This document shows, in pieces, positions 1 to 14,200 of a DNA stretch of 64,000 nt. The number at the start of each line of letters is the position of its first letter. Within the stretch, counting starts at the first letter, position 1. This DNA is from Mytilus trossulus. Lineage: Eukaryota; Mollusca; Bivalvia; Mytilida; Mytilidae. The notes under the pieces were generated by a model. The model did no database searches. It was not told the origin of the DNA and worked only from the letters and a program-made list of their open reading frames with translations. Where the stretch lies: contig NC_086386.1 of the NCBI RefSeq assembly GCF_036588685.1, positions 18,372,931 through 18,436,930 of the forward strand, given 5' to 3'. The translations under genes were made by a program, and so were the position numbers.

Positions 1-2169
1 GATAACTGTAGGGTCGGATTGAAATACAACCCTTATCTAGAATTTAAATAAACTAGTATTACACAATACTTCTTAAAACTATATCATTCACTTGATTTTA
101 TTACAATTCAGATAATGACTGCACAATTAATGTATTTTGTGGAACAATGATAAAAATAATGTCAGTTATCTTCCTGCACATAAATAACAAGATTTTTCAG
201 TAATTATTCACCTGAAATGAAATTTAAAACTTAAAATTATTAAAAAAAAAAAAAAAAAGAAATCCAAGCAATTCAATGTTCAGAGTTTTGTTTTGAAACA
301 GTTATACATTAATTAACTAAAACTAGATAACTTGTGTGTTATTGAAATTAACCTGTTTATATTATGTATGGTATATAACTGAAATTCATCTGATTTTACA
401 GTTTATCATTAAAATTAATCTGATTCTACCATAAATAATTGTAATATTTAGTCCTTTTTTTTTGTAATTTCCATAGTTTTGTTGAGTCATATTTACTAAT
501 TGGAATCAAAAAGGGAGTTAAAGGAGATTACTAAATATATTTAGGTACAAGATACTTCTCTTTCCATCTTAAAATTTAATTCATTGACAATTTTAATAAT
601 CGTTTAATAAGACTGAGAAATTGTAACATGCAATAGTATTTTTTAACATCATGGTTGACATTCTGTTTAGTAAAGATAAATCAAAAAGCTTTTAGCGGCA
701 TCGTCAATTAAAAAAAGAGTGGATCACATAATGAACAAAAACGTCTATTTGAATGTGTCAATATACATATGAGATTCATGAAAATTAAGCCCCTGTAGAT
801 TTAAGGTTAAAAAAAACAAAAAATTGTATTGTGTTTAGCATAAACCTATGTACACTTAGTAATAAAGGTTCTATTTGACAATTATTGCCATCTATTTAGA
901 TAAACCAAATATAACAAAACTTTGTCAACAATACACATCTTGCAATACACTCTTTTTTTTAAAATCAGCCTAGTACATGAAATTTTAGGGAAAATATTGT
1001 CTTGTTGTGAAAGCATAGTCTAGCTTTTTCTGAAAAAAAAAATGAAATGGTCATAAAATAACCTATTAATGTGTGATGGATATTTCTTTAGAAGAAATAT
1101 ACCTTAAAATATTTACATGAATATATAGCACCATTTTATATTTTTTATTTGTATATTTTGTCTACAACTTAAGAAAGTGATTTTTAATTAAAAGTAAATA
1201 TTCGGTGCATATGACTTGTTTTAGTAAGCTAAGAAACTGTGAAGGCTATTAAATAGATAAATAATCCTTCAAAATCTTCAAGCAACATTTTGCATTTCTG
1301 TAGTGAGAACATTAAATGATCATACATTTTTAAATTGGCTTTATTAATTATTTCAACATAAACAATGACAGAACAATACAAATTAAAAAAAAACTTAGAA
1401 TACACATTTGGCAAGATAAGACAATAAAGTTACAGACTAAATGTGTTAAAATGTCCTATTTTGATTTAATAGTCTTTAAATTCATGTAATTTTTTTTTGC
1501 CGAGTTCAATTGAGATATCAGCCAAAAAACCTGTCTCACCTGAGATTGCTGCTGTTATTGTAAGGGTGAAATAAATTTGAAAAAACTAAGTCCATTTAAC
1601 AATAATTACAGAAAAGTTACAAAACAAATCTAACTTTTTCTTCATATATTATTTCTTGATCTTGAGGTGCCTAATTTTAAAGTTTCAAAGCAGACAGAAA
1701 TAACAAAGTACTGATGCATAAGAAATGTAAAACCAAGTGGTATGTATGTGTTAACAGAAAAGACAAAAAGCAAACCTAAAGTCCCCATTGATTGTGTGCG
1801 TAGACTTATACATGTTAACATGTAAACAAATACATACATAACCTCAGTACTTTCTTGAATACCTCTGACAATTCAAAATCAAAAAATATTTGCAAACATG
1901 ATTTGACTTTCAAATACATCAAAAACGTTCAATAGATTCTCCTGTTAATAACAAATCTTCATATGCAATGTTAGTAAATAAAGTTTGGTCTTTCAAAAGA
2001 AATACCACATTAAATAGAAAATAATGCAAAAGTACATACAAATAACAGTTAAACAATAGAGATGCTTCAAAATAGTAACAAGCTTTGAGTTTTCAAACAA
2101 AGAGCAAGCTTGTTAGAACTTAATCAGCTGCATTACAGAATATGTCACTCTCAATACAAGAAACTTGTC
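1..2169. other. KLHL8 3' flank / probable 3' UTR, no other gene seen
   Basis: AT-rich DNA downstream of the KLHL8 stop on the minus strand. It probably holds the 3' UTR and polyadenylation site, but I could not choose one among many AT-rich hexamers. Short open frames here (such as 1229-1414 and 1642-1839) have no recognisable features. Confidence 0.5.
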
Positions 2170-2293
2170 CTAGTACCCTTGTTCTTTCTCTATAGTGTCC
2201 ACTTGTGAGTTCATTAATAGATTTGGAGAACATTCACTAAAAGCTAATCCTGCTCCAGCCCTGCATTGCTGTATATTGCTAACTGTTGTCCAA
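2170..2293 (-). CDS. KLHL8: KLHL8 exon 7: end of last blade and C-terminus
   Basis: 124 nt terminal coding exon with acceptor TTTTGTAG and stop TAG at 2172-2170. The first codon is completed from exon 6 (AG+T, Ser). It then encodes WTTVSNIQQCRAGAG, which closes the propeller as in KLHL8, followed by a short acidic tail. The exon is too short for a simple ORF scan; it was found by translating the minus strand in the expected phase. Confidence 0.9.
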
Positions 2294-5200
2294 CTACAAA
2301 ATATAGAAGTACTAAATGAATATATAATTATTCCTTTTTAAAGAATTGATTCATTGCCCAATACAGGCAAAGTGCTTGTTTGCTAGCAGACAGGCAAAAA
2401 ATCAGACAGTCAAATCAAAGTGATTTTTGCTGTGCACATACTGATTTTGTGTAATGGATGGATACCCCATGTCAGTTCTTTCCTGTTTGGTTTCTAAACT
2501 ATGAACCATCATCTTTTTTGTCTAATTTACACAAAGACCTTCCATACATGATTCTTACAATTTTGGTAGTCAGTGATAAGTCTTATATAATAAATGTGAT
2601 GTCCCATCCAGGTACAAGAGAAATAAAATTGTGGCTTGAAAGAAATATATTTATCCAACACTACAGATAAAAGTACTTAGTTAAGTTACAAACCTATCTT
2701 TAATAGGATCATATGCCTCTACAGAGCTGAGATAATTAAATCCATCATGGCCGCCCACAGCAAACACTTTCCCTGCCATAGTAGACACACCCACTCCTCC
2801 ACGAGCACATGTCATGTCAGCCATCCTCTCCCATTTGTTTGTTTGACAGTTGTATCGTTCACATGTATTCAAAGGGGAGCTGTCATCAAATCCACCTAAA
2901 AATAGTACAAATTCAATTTAATGAGATTTTTTAACAATATTTTTTTCTAGAAAAAACAAAAACAATTTGATGTAAACTTAAATAAATGGGGAATGTGTCC
3001 ATGTTTTAATAAAGGGCTGCGCTTTAGCGCATAATACACCCGTTGCTCTTTTAACTTGTCTTTTATTGGAAAATTCCCCCTTTTTTAAGCATAAAAATTC
3101 ATAACAAGAAAAAGTGAAATCTGAAATTTATAAAAATTGAAAGGGAGTTTACATCAATAGATATAAACAATTCACCAAAGTTTCATGGACATTGGTGAAA
3201 GCCTTTTTGAGTTATTGTCCGAAGTGTTAAAATTCCCCCTTTTTTTTTATGAATAAAGCCCCATAAATCCAAAACTTAAAATCTGAAATTTATAAATATT
3301 AAAAGGGAGCTTATCTCAAAAGATATATACTTCACCAAAGTTTCATGGACATAGGTGAAAGCCTTTTTGAGTTATTGTCCGAAGTGTTAAAAATCCCCCC
3401 TTTTTTTTTATGAATAAAGCCCCATAAATCCAAAACTTAAAATCTGAAATTTATAAAAATTGAAAGGGAGCTTACATCAATAGATATAACCAATTCACCA
3501 AAGTTTCATGGACATTGGTGGAAGCCTTTTATGAGTTATTGTCCGAAGTGTTGAAAATCCCCCCTTTTTTTATGAATAAAGCCCCATAAATCCAAAACTT
3601 AAAATCTGAAATTAAAAAAAAACGAAAGGGAGCTTACGTCAATAGATATAAACAATTTACCAAAGTTTCATGGACATTGGTCAAAGCCTTTTAGATTTAT
3701 TGTCCGAAGTGTTGAAAATCCCCCCATTTTTATGAATAAAGCCCCATAAATCCAAAACTTATATTCTGAAATTAAAAAAAAACGAAAGGGAGCTTACTTC
3801 AATAGATATAAACAATTCACCAAAGTTTCATAGAAATTGGTGAAAGCGTTTTTGATTAATTGTCCGAAGTGTGGACGACGGACGGACAGACGGAAGGAAG
3901 GACAAAGGTATACCATAATACGTCCCGTCCCGGGCGTATAAAAAGTGCATGTTTTTTGGGTTGAGAATATAAAGTAAAATGAAAAAGTTAGTAAAATATT
4001 TGTATGCATACAAAAGGTTTAGATAGTGGTTTGGTTTTAAGAATGAAGTCTCATTGATGAAATGAAGCAGACGAACTGGAGCACCTTACTTTGCTGCACT
4101 GATACATGACACCATAGCCTTATATTTTGGAGTATCCAGTAGTACAACCGGAAGCGCCTGAGTAAGGATTTCGCCGCTCAGTGATACGGTTCACTAGACG
4201 ACGTTGTCAACACGTAATGGCGGCCATTATTTGACGTTGGATTTGGCATTCCATGCTGAAAAATTGCATTTATGACATTCTTGGATGCTTAATCTTTATG
4301 CTGAATAACACAAAAGGTAATGGTTTATACCAGATATTTTAGTTAATTACTATCAAATAAGTCGGATCCAAAGAAATGATTTAAACGGCAAAAATAAAAT
4401 CAAACATGAAAATTGAAATCCAATAATAATATATCATCATTTCCTTATAATATACTAGCATTGAATCAACTATATATACTGGTGCAGAATTACTTTCGGA
4501 TTTCGGTCTAAGGTATCCGCACTTGTCTCCGGAAATATTATACCCATACAAGTTGTCAACATCCGTTTTTAAACTGGTCAAGGTGTTCTTCACGATCTCC
4601 ATGGAAAATATTCACGCTTTCACTTTTTGCTCAGATAATCATGATAATAGAACATTGTAAATCTCTAACTGAAAATACGGACCCAAATGAATCAAATTCG
4701 AAAGCACGTATGATCACGTGTCATGCCGATTGCAAGTTCTCGAAAAAGGGGGGTACACATTTAATTTCAATGCCCCATAAATTGCAAAATATAGGCTACT
4801 GAGGCACCACAAATTTTGATGAACGTCTCGGGTTCAACTCAAAAGTGAACCCCATACTGGGCCCATAGGCAGATTTAGGGGGGGCTGCAGGCTCCCTCTT
4901 TTTGGGAAAAAATTTGGTTGCTTATATAGGGAATCAATGAAGCGTGACTAGAGCCCTCTTAGGTCAGGCAGTGGGCCCCCCCCTATGAAAATTTCTGGAT
5001 CCGCCACTAGACCCACTTTTACTGTTGGATGTTTTATACCAGGTATAATATTTCATTCGGAAAAAAATATTTGTGTCCCTGATTTCATAAATATATATGT
5101 CATGTACATGAGGGTCTGGATGGGGGGTCTGTTATTCTGTAAACATTTAATATTTACCCCTTTTTTCTCTAATCTTTAAAAAATTATCCCCTTTTTTCTC

Positions 5201-8200
5201 TAATTTTCCAAAACTTGCAAAAGTTAACCCTTTTATTCTCTAATCTTCTATTTTTTGGCCCGTTATTCTCTAAACTTCAATTTTTAAGGGCATTATTCTT
5301 TAATCATTTAACCCCATCCAAACCCTCGTACATATGTACACCAAAATGTAAAATTCATAAAAATTAAATCTTTCATAAACATAAAATACAAAAGGAAAGT
5401 GATACAGGCACAGGCTCCTCTTTCCCATACACAAAAAAATAATAGATAGCCATGCATCCTCTAAATTCATATCTCATATTTTAAAAGAAATTTACACATT
5501 GAAATTAACCACTGAATCACCCACTTATTTCAGAGCTTATACATGTACATGTATTTCATGACCAGGAATTATTACAAATTTGATATGCCTGTACAGATTC
5601 TTTATATCCATTATGTTATATTATTCCTATAGGCTATAGTCATATATATTTATACAACTAATCATGCTAATTATCATGCTACTTAGAAATGATAATCCAT
5701 TGACAATATTAATTTCTTTCAAAAAATGAACTCCAACTTGATTGATATCATAATATTATCAAAATAATGGTGTTATGACAGTGGTGGTTCATTGATTCAA
5801 ATTAAAACAAGGTTGTGAGTGCCCTGAAAATGTAAAAAAAATCAGCTTGCATATATTTATGTACACTGTACACTATTATAATACATGTTTTCTTTGCCTG
5901 TAACTTTTATGTATTGAGCAGAAATTTATAATAATAGATATATAAAATTGCGAATGGAAATGGGTTATGTGTCAAAGAAACAGCAACCCAACCAAAGAGC
6001 AGACAACAGTCTACAGCCACCAATGGGTCTTCATTGGATCAAGAAAATTATGGGTTTTTTTGGTAATTTATTTGGCAAATTTGTATTCATGTGTTGATAA
6101 TAACAATGCAAAATTAATTAAATGTTGCTTTGAATAATTTAGTATTATAGATTTAGTAATTGTATGTACATTTGCTTTATATTTACAGGATGGAGAAAGA
6201 TGTTCACTATGAATAAAAAATTCAAAACAGAGGACTTTTATATATCAACAAAAACAATTGCAGTACATGCACATATACATGTATAAAAGGTATGATATAC
6301 ATACATAATACAGCAAGAAAACAGTAATCAAATGGAATGTCAAATTATTTTGTTTAAAATAGAAAACAAGATGACTAGAATATATTAACATGATTAGGGT
6401 AAGAAATCCAAATGTGTCTGTTCAGGGTAACACCAGTGGGTTATTTTACAATGCACTATGATTTTAATCTCTCAAATATGAAACAAAACATGATAGACAA
6501 ATATGAATTAACACTATATTGATAATGAAATAGACTGAAAATCTTTTACATTTAACAGTCAGACAAGAAAATTGCCAATGGAATAAATTTGGAATGGAAG
6601 TTAAAATTTATAGTTTATAGGTCCAAGAATGATACACAGACTTTAAGACCAAATGGTATACATTTAATAGTTTAAAGATTTTATGATACATGTATTATCT
6701 ATGCTGTATAATTTCAAGATAGTTTCATTTGGATTTAAAACTTAATTTCAAGAATGAAGGGTTCAGTAATTTAAGATTCATTAATAAAGATTTAAAACAA
6801 TATAAGGGAATTAACTCTTACATGATGTGCATCATATTCATATCCATGAGAATGTCAAAAGGGTTTAAATAAACTTGAATATTTTTTCAGGTACATGTAA
6901 GAGAATGACTTAAGCAGACCATATTTGGGTCAATGATGCCCATAACAATGAAATATAATATATTAAAATTATCATTTATCATTTATCATTACTTTTCAAT
7001 TGAATCAACTTAATTTAATAACAAATTTATTGTTTTCATTTTCAGTACACTGTCAGCATGGTCAGAAGAAGAATTTTACTGGAGGATTAAAATTTTGATA
7101 CCTGGAATCAGCAATGAATATGAAAATGAAAATAAGATATATTCATGTACAGAATGGTAACCGAGGTGGTTCAATTGTTTATTAGCAGACATTTTTGTTG
7201 AACTTATGCAGGATTGAATAAATGAAACTTAAGCTGACTATGGGCTCAATGTGTAGTAAAAAGAGGATTTTGAAATATATGCAAGATTCATCAACATTAC
7301 AATGTGCACAGGTGAAATATCACCTTATTTAGTAAAAAAAAAATCAGATTATTGACTCAGTTGTTTTCATGAAAAAAAGTTTCAAAGCAATATCACTGTT
7401 GTATACTTAATAAGATTCCTCATTTTTCTTGAACCTGCAACTTTTGTTGCAGAAAGCTCTACAAAGAGATAGTGATCTGGCCACTATGGAAGTGGGGTTA
7501 GGTAACTACTCAAAAGACTAATATTTTAAAGGGTTGAAGACCTGGATGCTTCATCCTTGGTATATAGATGCCTCATGTTAAGAAGTTTCTCTCAGGCACA
7601 TGTCCAATGTCCTTGACCTCATATTCATGGTTCAGTGACTTCTTGTAAAGAAAGTTAAGATTTGTGTAATGTTAAATTCTCTCTCATTATAAGTAATAGG
7701 ATAACTATATTTGGAATGTCATACCTGGCAAGGTCCTCATGCCCGTCAGACAGTTTTCACTTGTCCTCTTTTCATGGATCAGTGAACAAGGTTAAGTTTT
7801 GGTGGTCAAGTCCATATCTCAGATACAACATGTATAAGCAATAGGTCTAGGATAGTTGGTGTATGGAAGGATTGTAAGGTGTAAATGTCCAACTCGCAGG
7901 TGTCATCTGACCTTGGCCTTATTTTCATGGTTCAGTGGTTATACATGTACATGTAGTTAAGTTTTTGTGTTTTGGTCTGTTTTTCTTATACTCACTGTAT
8001 ACAATTGGTCTACTGTATTTGGTGTATGGAACGATTGTAAGGTGTTCATGTCTAGCTGGCAGGTGTCATCTAACCTTGACCTCATTTTGATGGTTCAGTG
8101 GTAAAAGTAAAGTTTTTGATTTTTGGTCTTTTTTTCTAATACTACACATGTATATGCAATTGGTCAACTATATTTGGTGTATGGAAATATTTTATGATCT

Positions 8201-11200
8201 ATATGTCAATCACACAGGTTTTATTTGAACTTGACCTCATTTTGACAGTTTAGTGTCCAATGTTAAGTTTTTTTTTTTTTTTTGGTCTGTTTTCTTAAAC
8301 TATGAGCAATAGGTCAACTATATTTGGTGTATGGAAGATTTGTTTTCTGTACATGACTGCCTGTAACAGTTCATCTGACCTTTATCTCATTTTCATGGTT
8401 CATTGGTCAATGTTTTGTTTACTTGTTTAATGTTAAGTTTGCGTGACAGTTGTAATAAAGCTTTATATTTAGGACCATCAACATAATATCAATGATAAGT
8501 AAAGAAAAAGCGAGACATTTCAGCGTGTGCACTCTTGTATTGTATACTTCTGAAAAACGAATATATCCCTCTGGACTCAAGTGTTTCCCTTTTATTTTGC
8601 ATGCATGTAATTTAAAGAAATCTCACTTTTACCTTTTGGCTAATTCAAGTTTTACCATTCCAGAATTATTTGACTATTTTCATGTTAAAAAAGACTCTTA
8701 CCTTTTACCCATATGTTGTAAAACTCTATTTTCAAGAATTGAATCACAAGGATGAATTTGATCAAATAAGCTCACTTTTGGATACTTATCACATATCACA
8801 TACTTAAATTATCTATTAAATTGAAAATGGAAATGGGCAAGGTGTTAAAGAGACAACCCTATCAAAGAGCAGAACACATGTCTGTCAGAGCAGAAACAAT
8901 AGTGTGCTTAGATTGATTTCCTTCACTTTTGCCCTATTATTGAGATTTAGTGAAAGAATTCTAATTCTTTTATCCCAGTATCAATTTAGGGAGAGGGGAA
9001 TCACTCAGTATTCAACACTGCATTACTACATGTATATATCCTACCACCAGTTACAAATGTATGATATAAACAACCATGCTTTGAACATAGCCCCTGTGAC
9101 TGAAAGGAGAAAAGAGATGCACAACATATAAAACATATTCCATATGGCTAGCTACATTATATCATTTAAAATACGTCATTGATTTTTTTTTAAAAGTGGA
9201 ACAGTTTTTTGTAATAAGTTATTTACTATAGGTACTACAGTTCCCTTTCAGTTTGCCTGATTAAGGCTTAATTACAGTTCTAATATGAAAATCAGAAGTT
9301 TGAGTATGATTGCCAATGAGACAACTCCTCGCCAGATACTAAATGACTTAATATAGATCTCTGACGGCCTTCAACATTTATTATAGCAGAACCAATAACG
9401 TATAGTAAGCTACATGTATATAAAAGACCCCTAAATAACATGACACAAAACTACATGAAAAGGAATATTCTGTGTCTGTGTGCAAAAGTGAAATATGTTT
9501 AATTAAAAATGAAAGCATATAATGCAATGGATGCAGATTAATTGTCAATCCAGAAAAAAATCCTACTATAGATCTCCAATGTTATAGTTTATGTGGATTA
9601 TCAAAAAAAGTTGGCAACAAACTTTTACATACTTCATTCAAATAATTTACATTAAACAAAATAACAAAAAAAAAGATGAACATATAGGCATACTGTTGAA
9701 TGGATATAAAGGTAGAGCACCTAGGACAGACAAATACTAGTACAAATACACCAGGATTCTCTTCGAATTCCCACCACCTAGAATAGCAAATGGTCGCCCC
9801 CTTTCCCCCCTATGCATAGATACATGTATATGTAATACTAATATAGTAATCATAAATAATCATTTTCCTAAGAAACTGCAGATTTGAAATATATATGTAA
9901 AGTCATGAAGAGGCTGAACCTTCACTGCAAATCAGAAATTGAGAACCATAAGTCCTAAAATTACGCATGCCTTTGATAAAATTAAAAGAGCAAGCCCCCC
10001 TCCCCCTTTTGACAAAAAAAAAAAGAAACAAAACACATAACGATAACTGTATTAAAGAATGCAAGGAAAATTATGAAAGAAATCGATATGACCAAACAGA
10101 TAAGTTGTTCATTTCAAAAACTCAGCGGCCGGTAACGATATGCACGAAATGAATCTTTTCTCAACTTTATTAAAGTACGATGTCAACAATCTCATGATGT
10201 TGATGCAGGCCTTAAACTGTTAGTTTACCAAGTAAAGCCTGGTTTGGTATAACGTTGATATGGTTTCAACATACTGCCTGACTTTCCTGACATTAAGATA
10301 AACAAAATTTATACAAAGTCTACAAGAAAGAAAAGATTCCAACTTTTACTGACTTTTACGTTGACATTTTCGGCGCCGGAAATTGACAATGTTGATCTAT
10401 GTATTGACACAACATCGGATGGGGTCGATTCCGGCATATTCTGTTAGAAAAAATCAGTAGCATTTAAAATTTAATGATGTTTTAAAATTTATTCATTTTG
10501 TTTCAATGATATTTAGTTGATAATTAATTTAGAGAGATGAATAGCTATCGTGTACTTCAGAAACAAGGGGAAAGGAGGACCACGCCCCCATAGTGGGGAC
10601 ATACAAAATAAAGATGACCGTTCTCCATTTCTACTCGATAGAAGTGCCTAATTTTTTAATAACATCTGTATTATGTACCAAAGATTATAAAATGCAAGTA
10701 TAAAAAAAATGGAGGCGGAGATTTTTTAGAATCAGCTAATAATTATAGCGGACCAATAAACGTAATAGACAAATAGGCGAAAATGGCGCCTTCTTCAATT
10801 TCGAAAAAAAATCTATAATTTTACAATTTATTGACACATATTGATATTTTTATAGGGGTTACATATATAAGGATTCAGCTATTCTTGATAGTTGAATGAA
10901 TATTTACGTTAAAAACAGAATGTTTCCCAATTTCTAATTCTACCGGCCATGCTAGGAAAAACCTATAAAAAATTGAGACCCCTACTTTAAAATGGGTACA
11001 ATTTTTTGCCCTACTTTGGACACCCCTTTTCTTTACGGATTTCGATTTGAAAAACTAGCGAAATTACGATGTAAAAAATTCGAGGTAATTGGAGGATAAG
11101 CTTTTTTTTGTACCCCTTTTTAATATCGCTATTTTATTCTATAGTGCAGAAAATCGAAATCCGAAATTCTATGTTCAGATGTGAAAAATAAGATTTTCTT

Positions 11201-14200
11201 TAATTCTTTTTTTCAAACATGATTATAATAAGTAAACTCATATATTTTTCTCTTATAAATGTGCTTACAATCAACAGTATTGACCGCCGGTACTTTGCTG
11301 TAAACGAATGAATATTTTGTACAAAAGCGCGCCATTTTTCAGCTGACGTCGGCCGACGTAATATAGTCCAATTTTCGGCGTAGGACTACTGAGCGCCGCC
11401 GAATCACATTTTGGCCAAAAAGGCACATCCGGTTGTCCTACTGATCAAGTCATGTCTGTGATCTTAAAATCTAACACAGTAAGATCAAAAGGAAAATGTT
11501 CAAATTGCAGTAATTTACAAACCAACAACATATACATATCCCTCTAGAACTGAGAGACCAGCACCAGCCCTGGGTCTTTCCATGTTAGCTATACTGCTCC
11601 ACTTGTTCATGATTGGATCATACTTCTCACATCTGTCCAATGAAGATGTACCATCATTTCCTCCAACAGCATATAGATGGCCCTGAATAAAATAACAAAG
11701 TATGATTGAATAATAGGCAAGATTAAACTATATATTTCAGGTGCAACTGGCAGAGGCATAAGAAGTGCAATGGGGTTTAATAATAAAAACATAACACTAT
11801 ATCATGAACAACAAGCATTCTGAGAGTATTGTATTACATAATCCACTACCCGTTATTTTTTTTTATCAGTAATTTCGTATATTTTCCCTTTTATTTTACT
11901 GCCTAATATTTTGGAGTATCGGCTGTATCACTGAAAATATTAGGCAATACACTGTGTGACTTCATAATTACCAATAAACAGAATAAACGGTAGTTTCGTT
12001 TTTAATACTGGCTACACAATGTATATCATGTGGAATATCTCAATTCACCCTAACAGGCTCGTCTAGATATTCCACATGATATAGTCAGTATCAAAAACGA
12101 AACTACCTATTATTCTATATTTATTGTCCTGGAACAAAATGCTGACTTGATCTATATCTTGTTATGATTTAAACTTTTTAATAATTATCAAGTCAATGGC
12201 ATAAAGCACTTGTAACGAAAAATAGAGTGGAAAACTGATTTTTTATGTGAATTTTCAGAGTTTAATAACCATAACTCTGCACTGAGTCATCAAACCGGAA
12301 CAAAATTCATATTTGATCTTTTACTTGTCATGATAAATCAATACACCAAATATCAAATCAATATATATCTTCCAAGCACAAAGAAAATCAAAGAGCTGAA
12401 AGCTCTGAAGAAAAATGACGCCACTGTCTCTAATATTGGGATAGTTTTTATGCAAGTCTTGATTTTCACATACTGTAATTAGTTTAACAATGCAACATGT
12501 ATCGTGAGCATATAATTGATATTCGTATATGTGTGTGTGTGTGAAGTGAAGGTGACAACTGGCTGTTTTTTTAAGGCAAATGAATAGGTCAAGACTAGCT
12601 GAATTGTACAAATAAATACCGTAGAAAGGCTTGTATATTTCTCACTGGTACATAGTCTGAATCTGGGTCTGTTCGCTTCCATTCACATTTGCGCCCACTC
12701 ATTTTCACCCCTTTCACTTTCACACCCTACATGTTCGCACCCAATCTTAATTGGTTTTGCGTTTAATAACTCTGTAAGCAAGTGTTTTCTTATAAGTATA
12801 ATTGTTGTCAAAAATAAGAAAAATAATAAAATAGCCTTGCCAGACGTCATAATTATTTGGACTTATACATGAGATATTATGTATTTTTCTGCATTATTTT
12901 AACCAGTTGAGCATTTTACAGGATTGTTGGTTTAATGCTGTTTAAACTTTACTGAAAAACAAACACCTTAAATTTGCTAATTATTTGGCATGAAAGTTTG
13001 ATTTATTGAAAGGGACTCATAGTTTTCCATTTTATTTTAATAATTGACTTGTTTTTACAATTACACAAATCGTCTTATTATTAAAACAACAGCTTTGGTA
13101 AGGGCTTCATTGTTTACCTTTATACACTACATATTCACTTTCGTTTCGTGGTTTACCAAAATACACAACAACATATTCACTATGTACTTGGTAACAGTAA
13201 TTAATTAATTGAATAGAAAATATTATAACAAATATTATTGGATGCCGAATTGACGTCGAATAGGTGCCGATTTGACTAGATGCCAATTTAACCAGGTGCC
13301 GACTTGACTTGTACGTTTCAATTCCTCTGCGATCGTTTGCGGTATTTTCTTGAGAAAACCTATTTTTCATCATCAAAGAGAAGAAGAAACTGCTTTAAAA
13401 TGATTCTGGAACGCTTCATGATTGTTAAAATAAGTTTAATTCACTCAAAAACAATTTTAAAACTTGCGATTAAACAGGAAGTTTCCAAAGCATGTGTAAA
13501 AGAAGAAATTAACCGGTGAGAGTGGAAATCTGTATATGACAGATATCCCTATAGTACGACTTTGAAAGTAAAACAGTTCAATCCTTTTGTAAAACAATCT
13601 TTAATATACCTATCACATTAATGTTTGAAGGGTCTTAAGCTTATTCAAACCATATAAGTCGGTATGAAACACCAAAACGGAATGAACAATAACCGATTAC
13701 GTTTTGTAGTTTACAAATTCTAAAACTGGTTCCCGTCAAACTACAACACTTTGTTCGAGTGTAGTGGAATACAAGCAAAAACCAGTGTAAACTGGGTCCT
13801 GGCTGATTTAATACTACACAATGATGCATAATGATAACACAAGCAGATTCCAGTTTGTATGGAAAATAGGAAATACAAAACCAAGCGCGGTAGGCAGAGA
13901 AATGTCATGAAGTTCAGGTCGGCAGTTATGGAACAATGACTGCGTCATTTTCCAAAAATGTATGGAAAACTTATTTGCTGGACTGATGGATGGACAGGCA
14001 GACAGACGAATGCAGACCTTAAGCCCCTTTGACTTCATCCTTAGGGGACTAAAAAGAGAAGTGGGGTCTACATTAACAATATACAGGAGTTTGTACAATA
14101 TGTTATGCTCAAAATTGTGACTCCACAAATAAATCTTGTGTTAATCAATAATAATCACATTAGTATGTTTCATTATAATACTTTATTATGATTGGCTGAC

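Larger units (their letters stand above)
4137..11443. mobile_element. Possible decayed 7.3 kb DNA element with matching inverted ends
   Basis: The left end begins CAGTAGTACAACCGGAAGCG; the right end, read in reverse complement, begins CAGTAGGACAACCGGATGTG. Both are directly flanked by ATC (4134-4136 and 11444-11446), a possible 3 bp target duplication. Similarity continues weakly inward (CGCCG and CTCAGT in both). No transposase ORF remains and other repeats are nested inside. Alternatively these are two independent inverted copies of one short repeat. Confidence 0.35.

Noticed and set aside
3060..3875. Regular 160 bp repeats considered as a CRISPR-like array
   Set aside because: Whole units are similar, with no constant repeat and variable spacer, and the genome is eukaryotic. 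It is a tandem satellite core.
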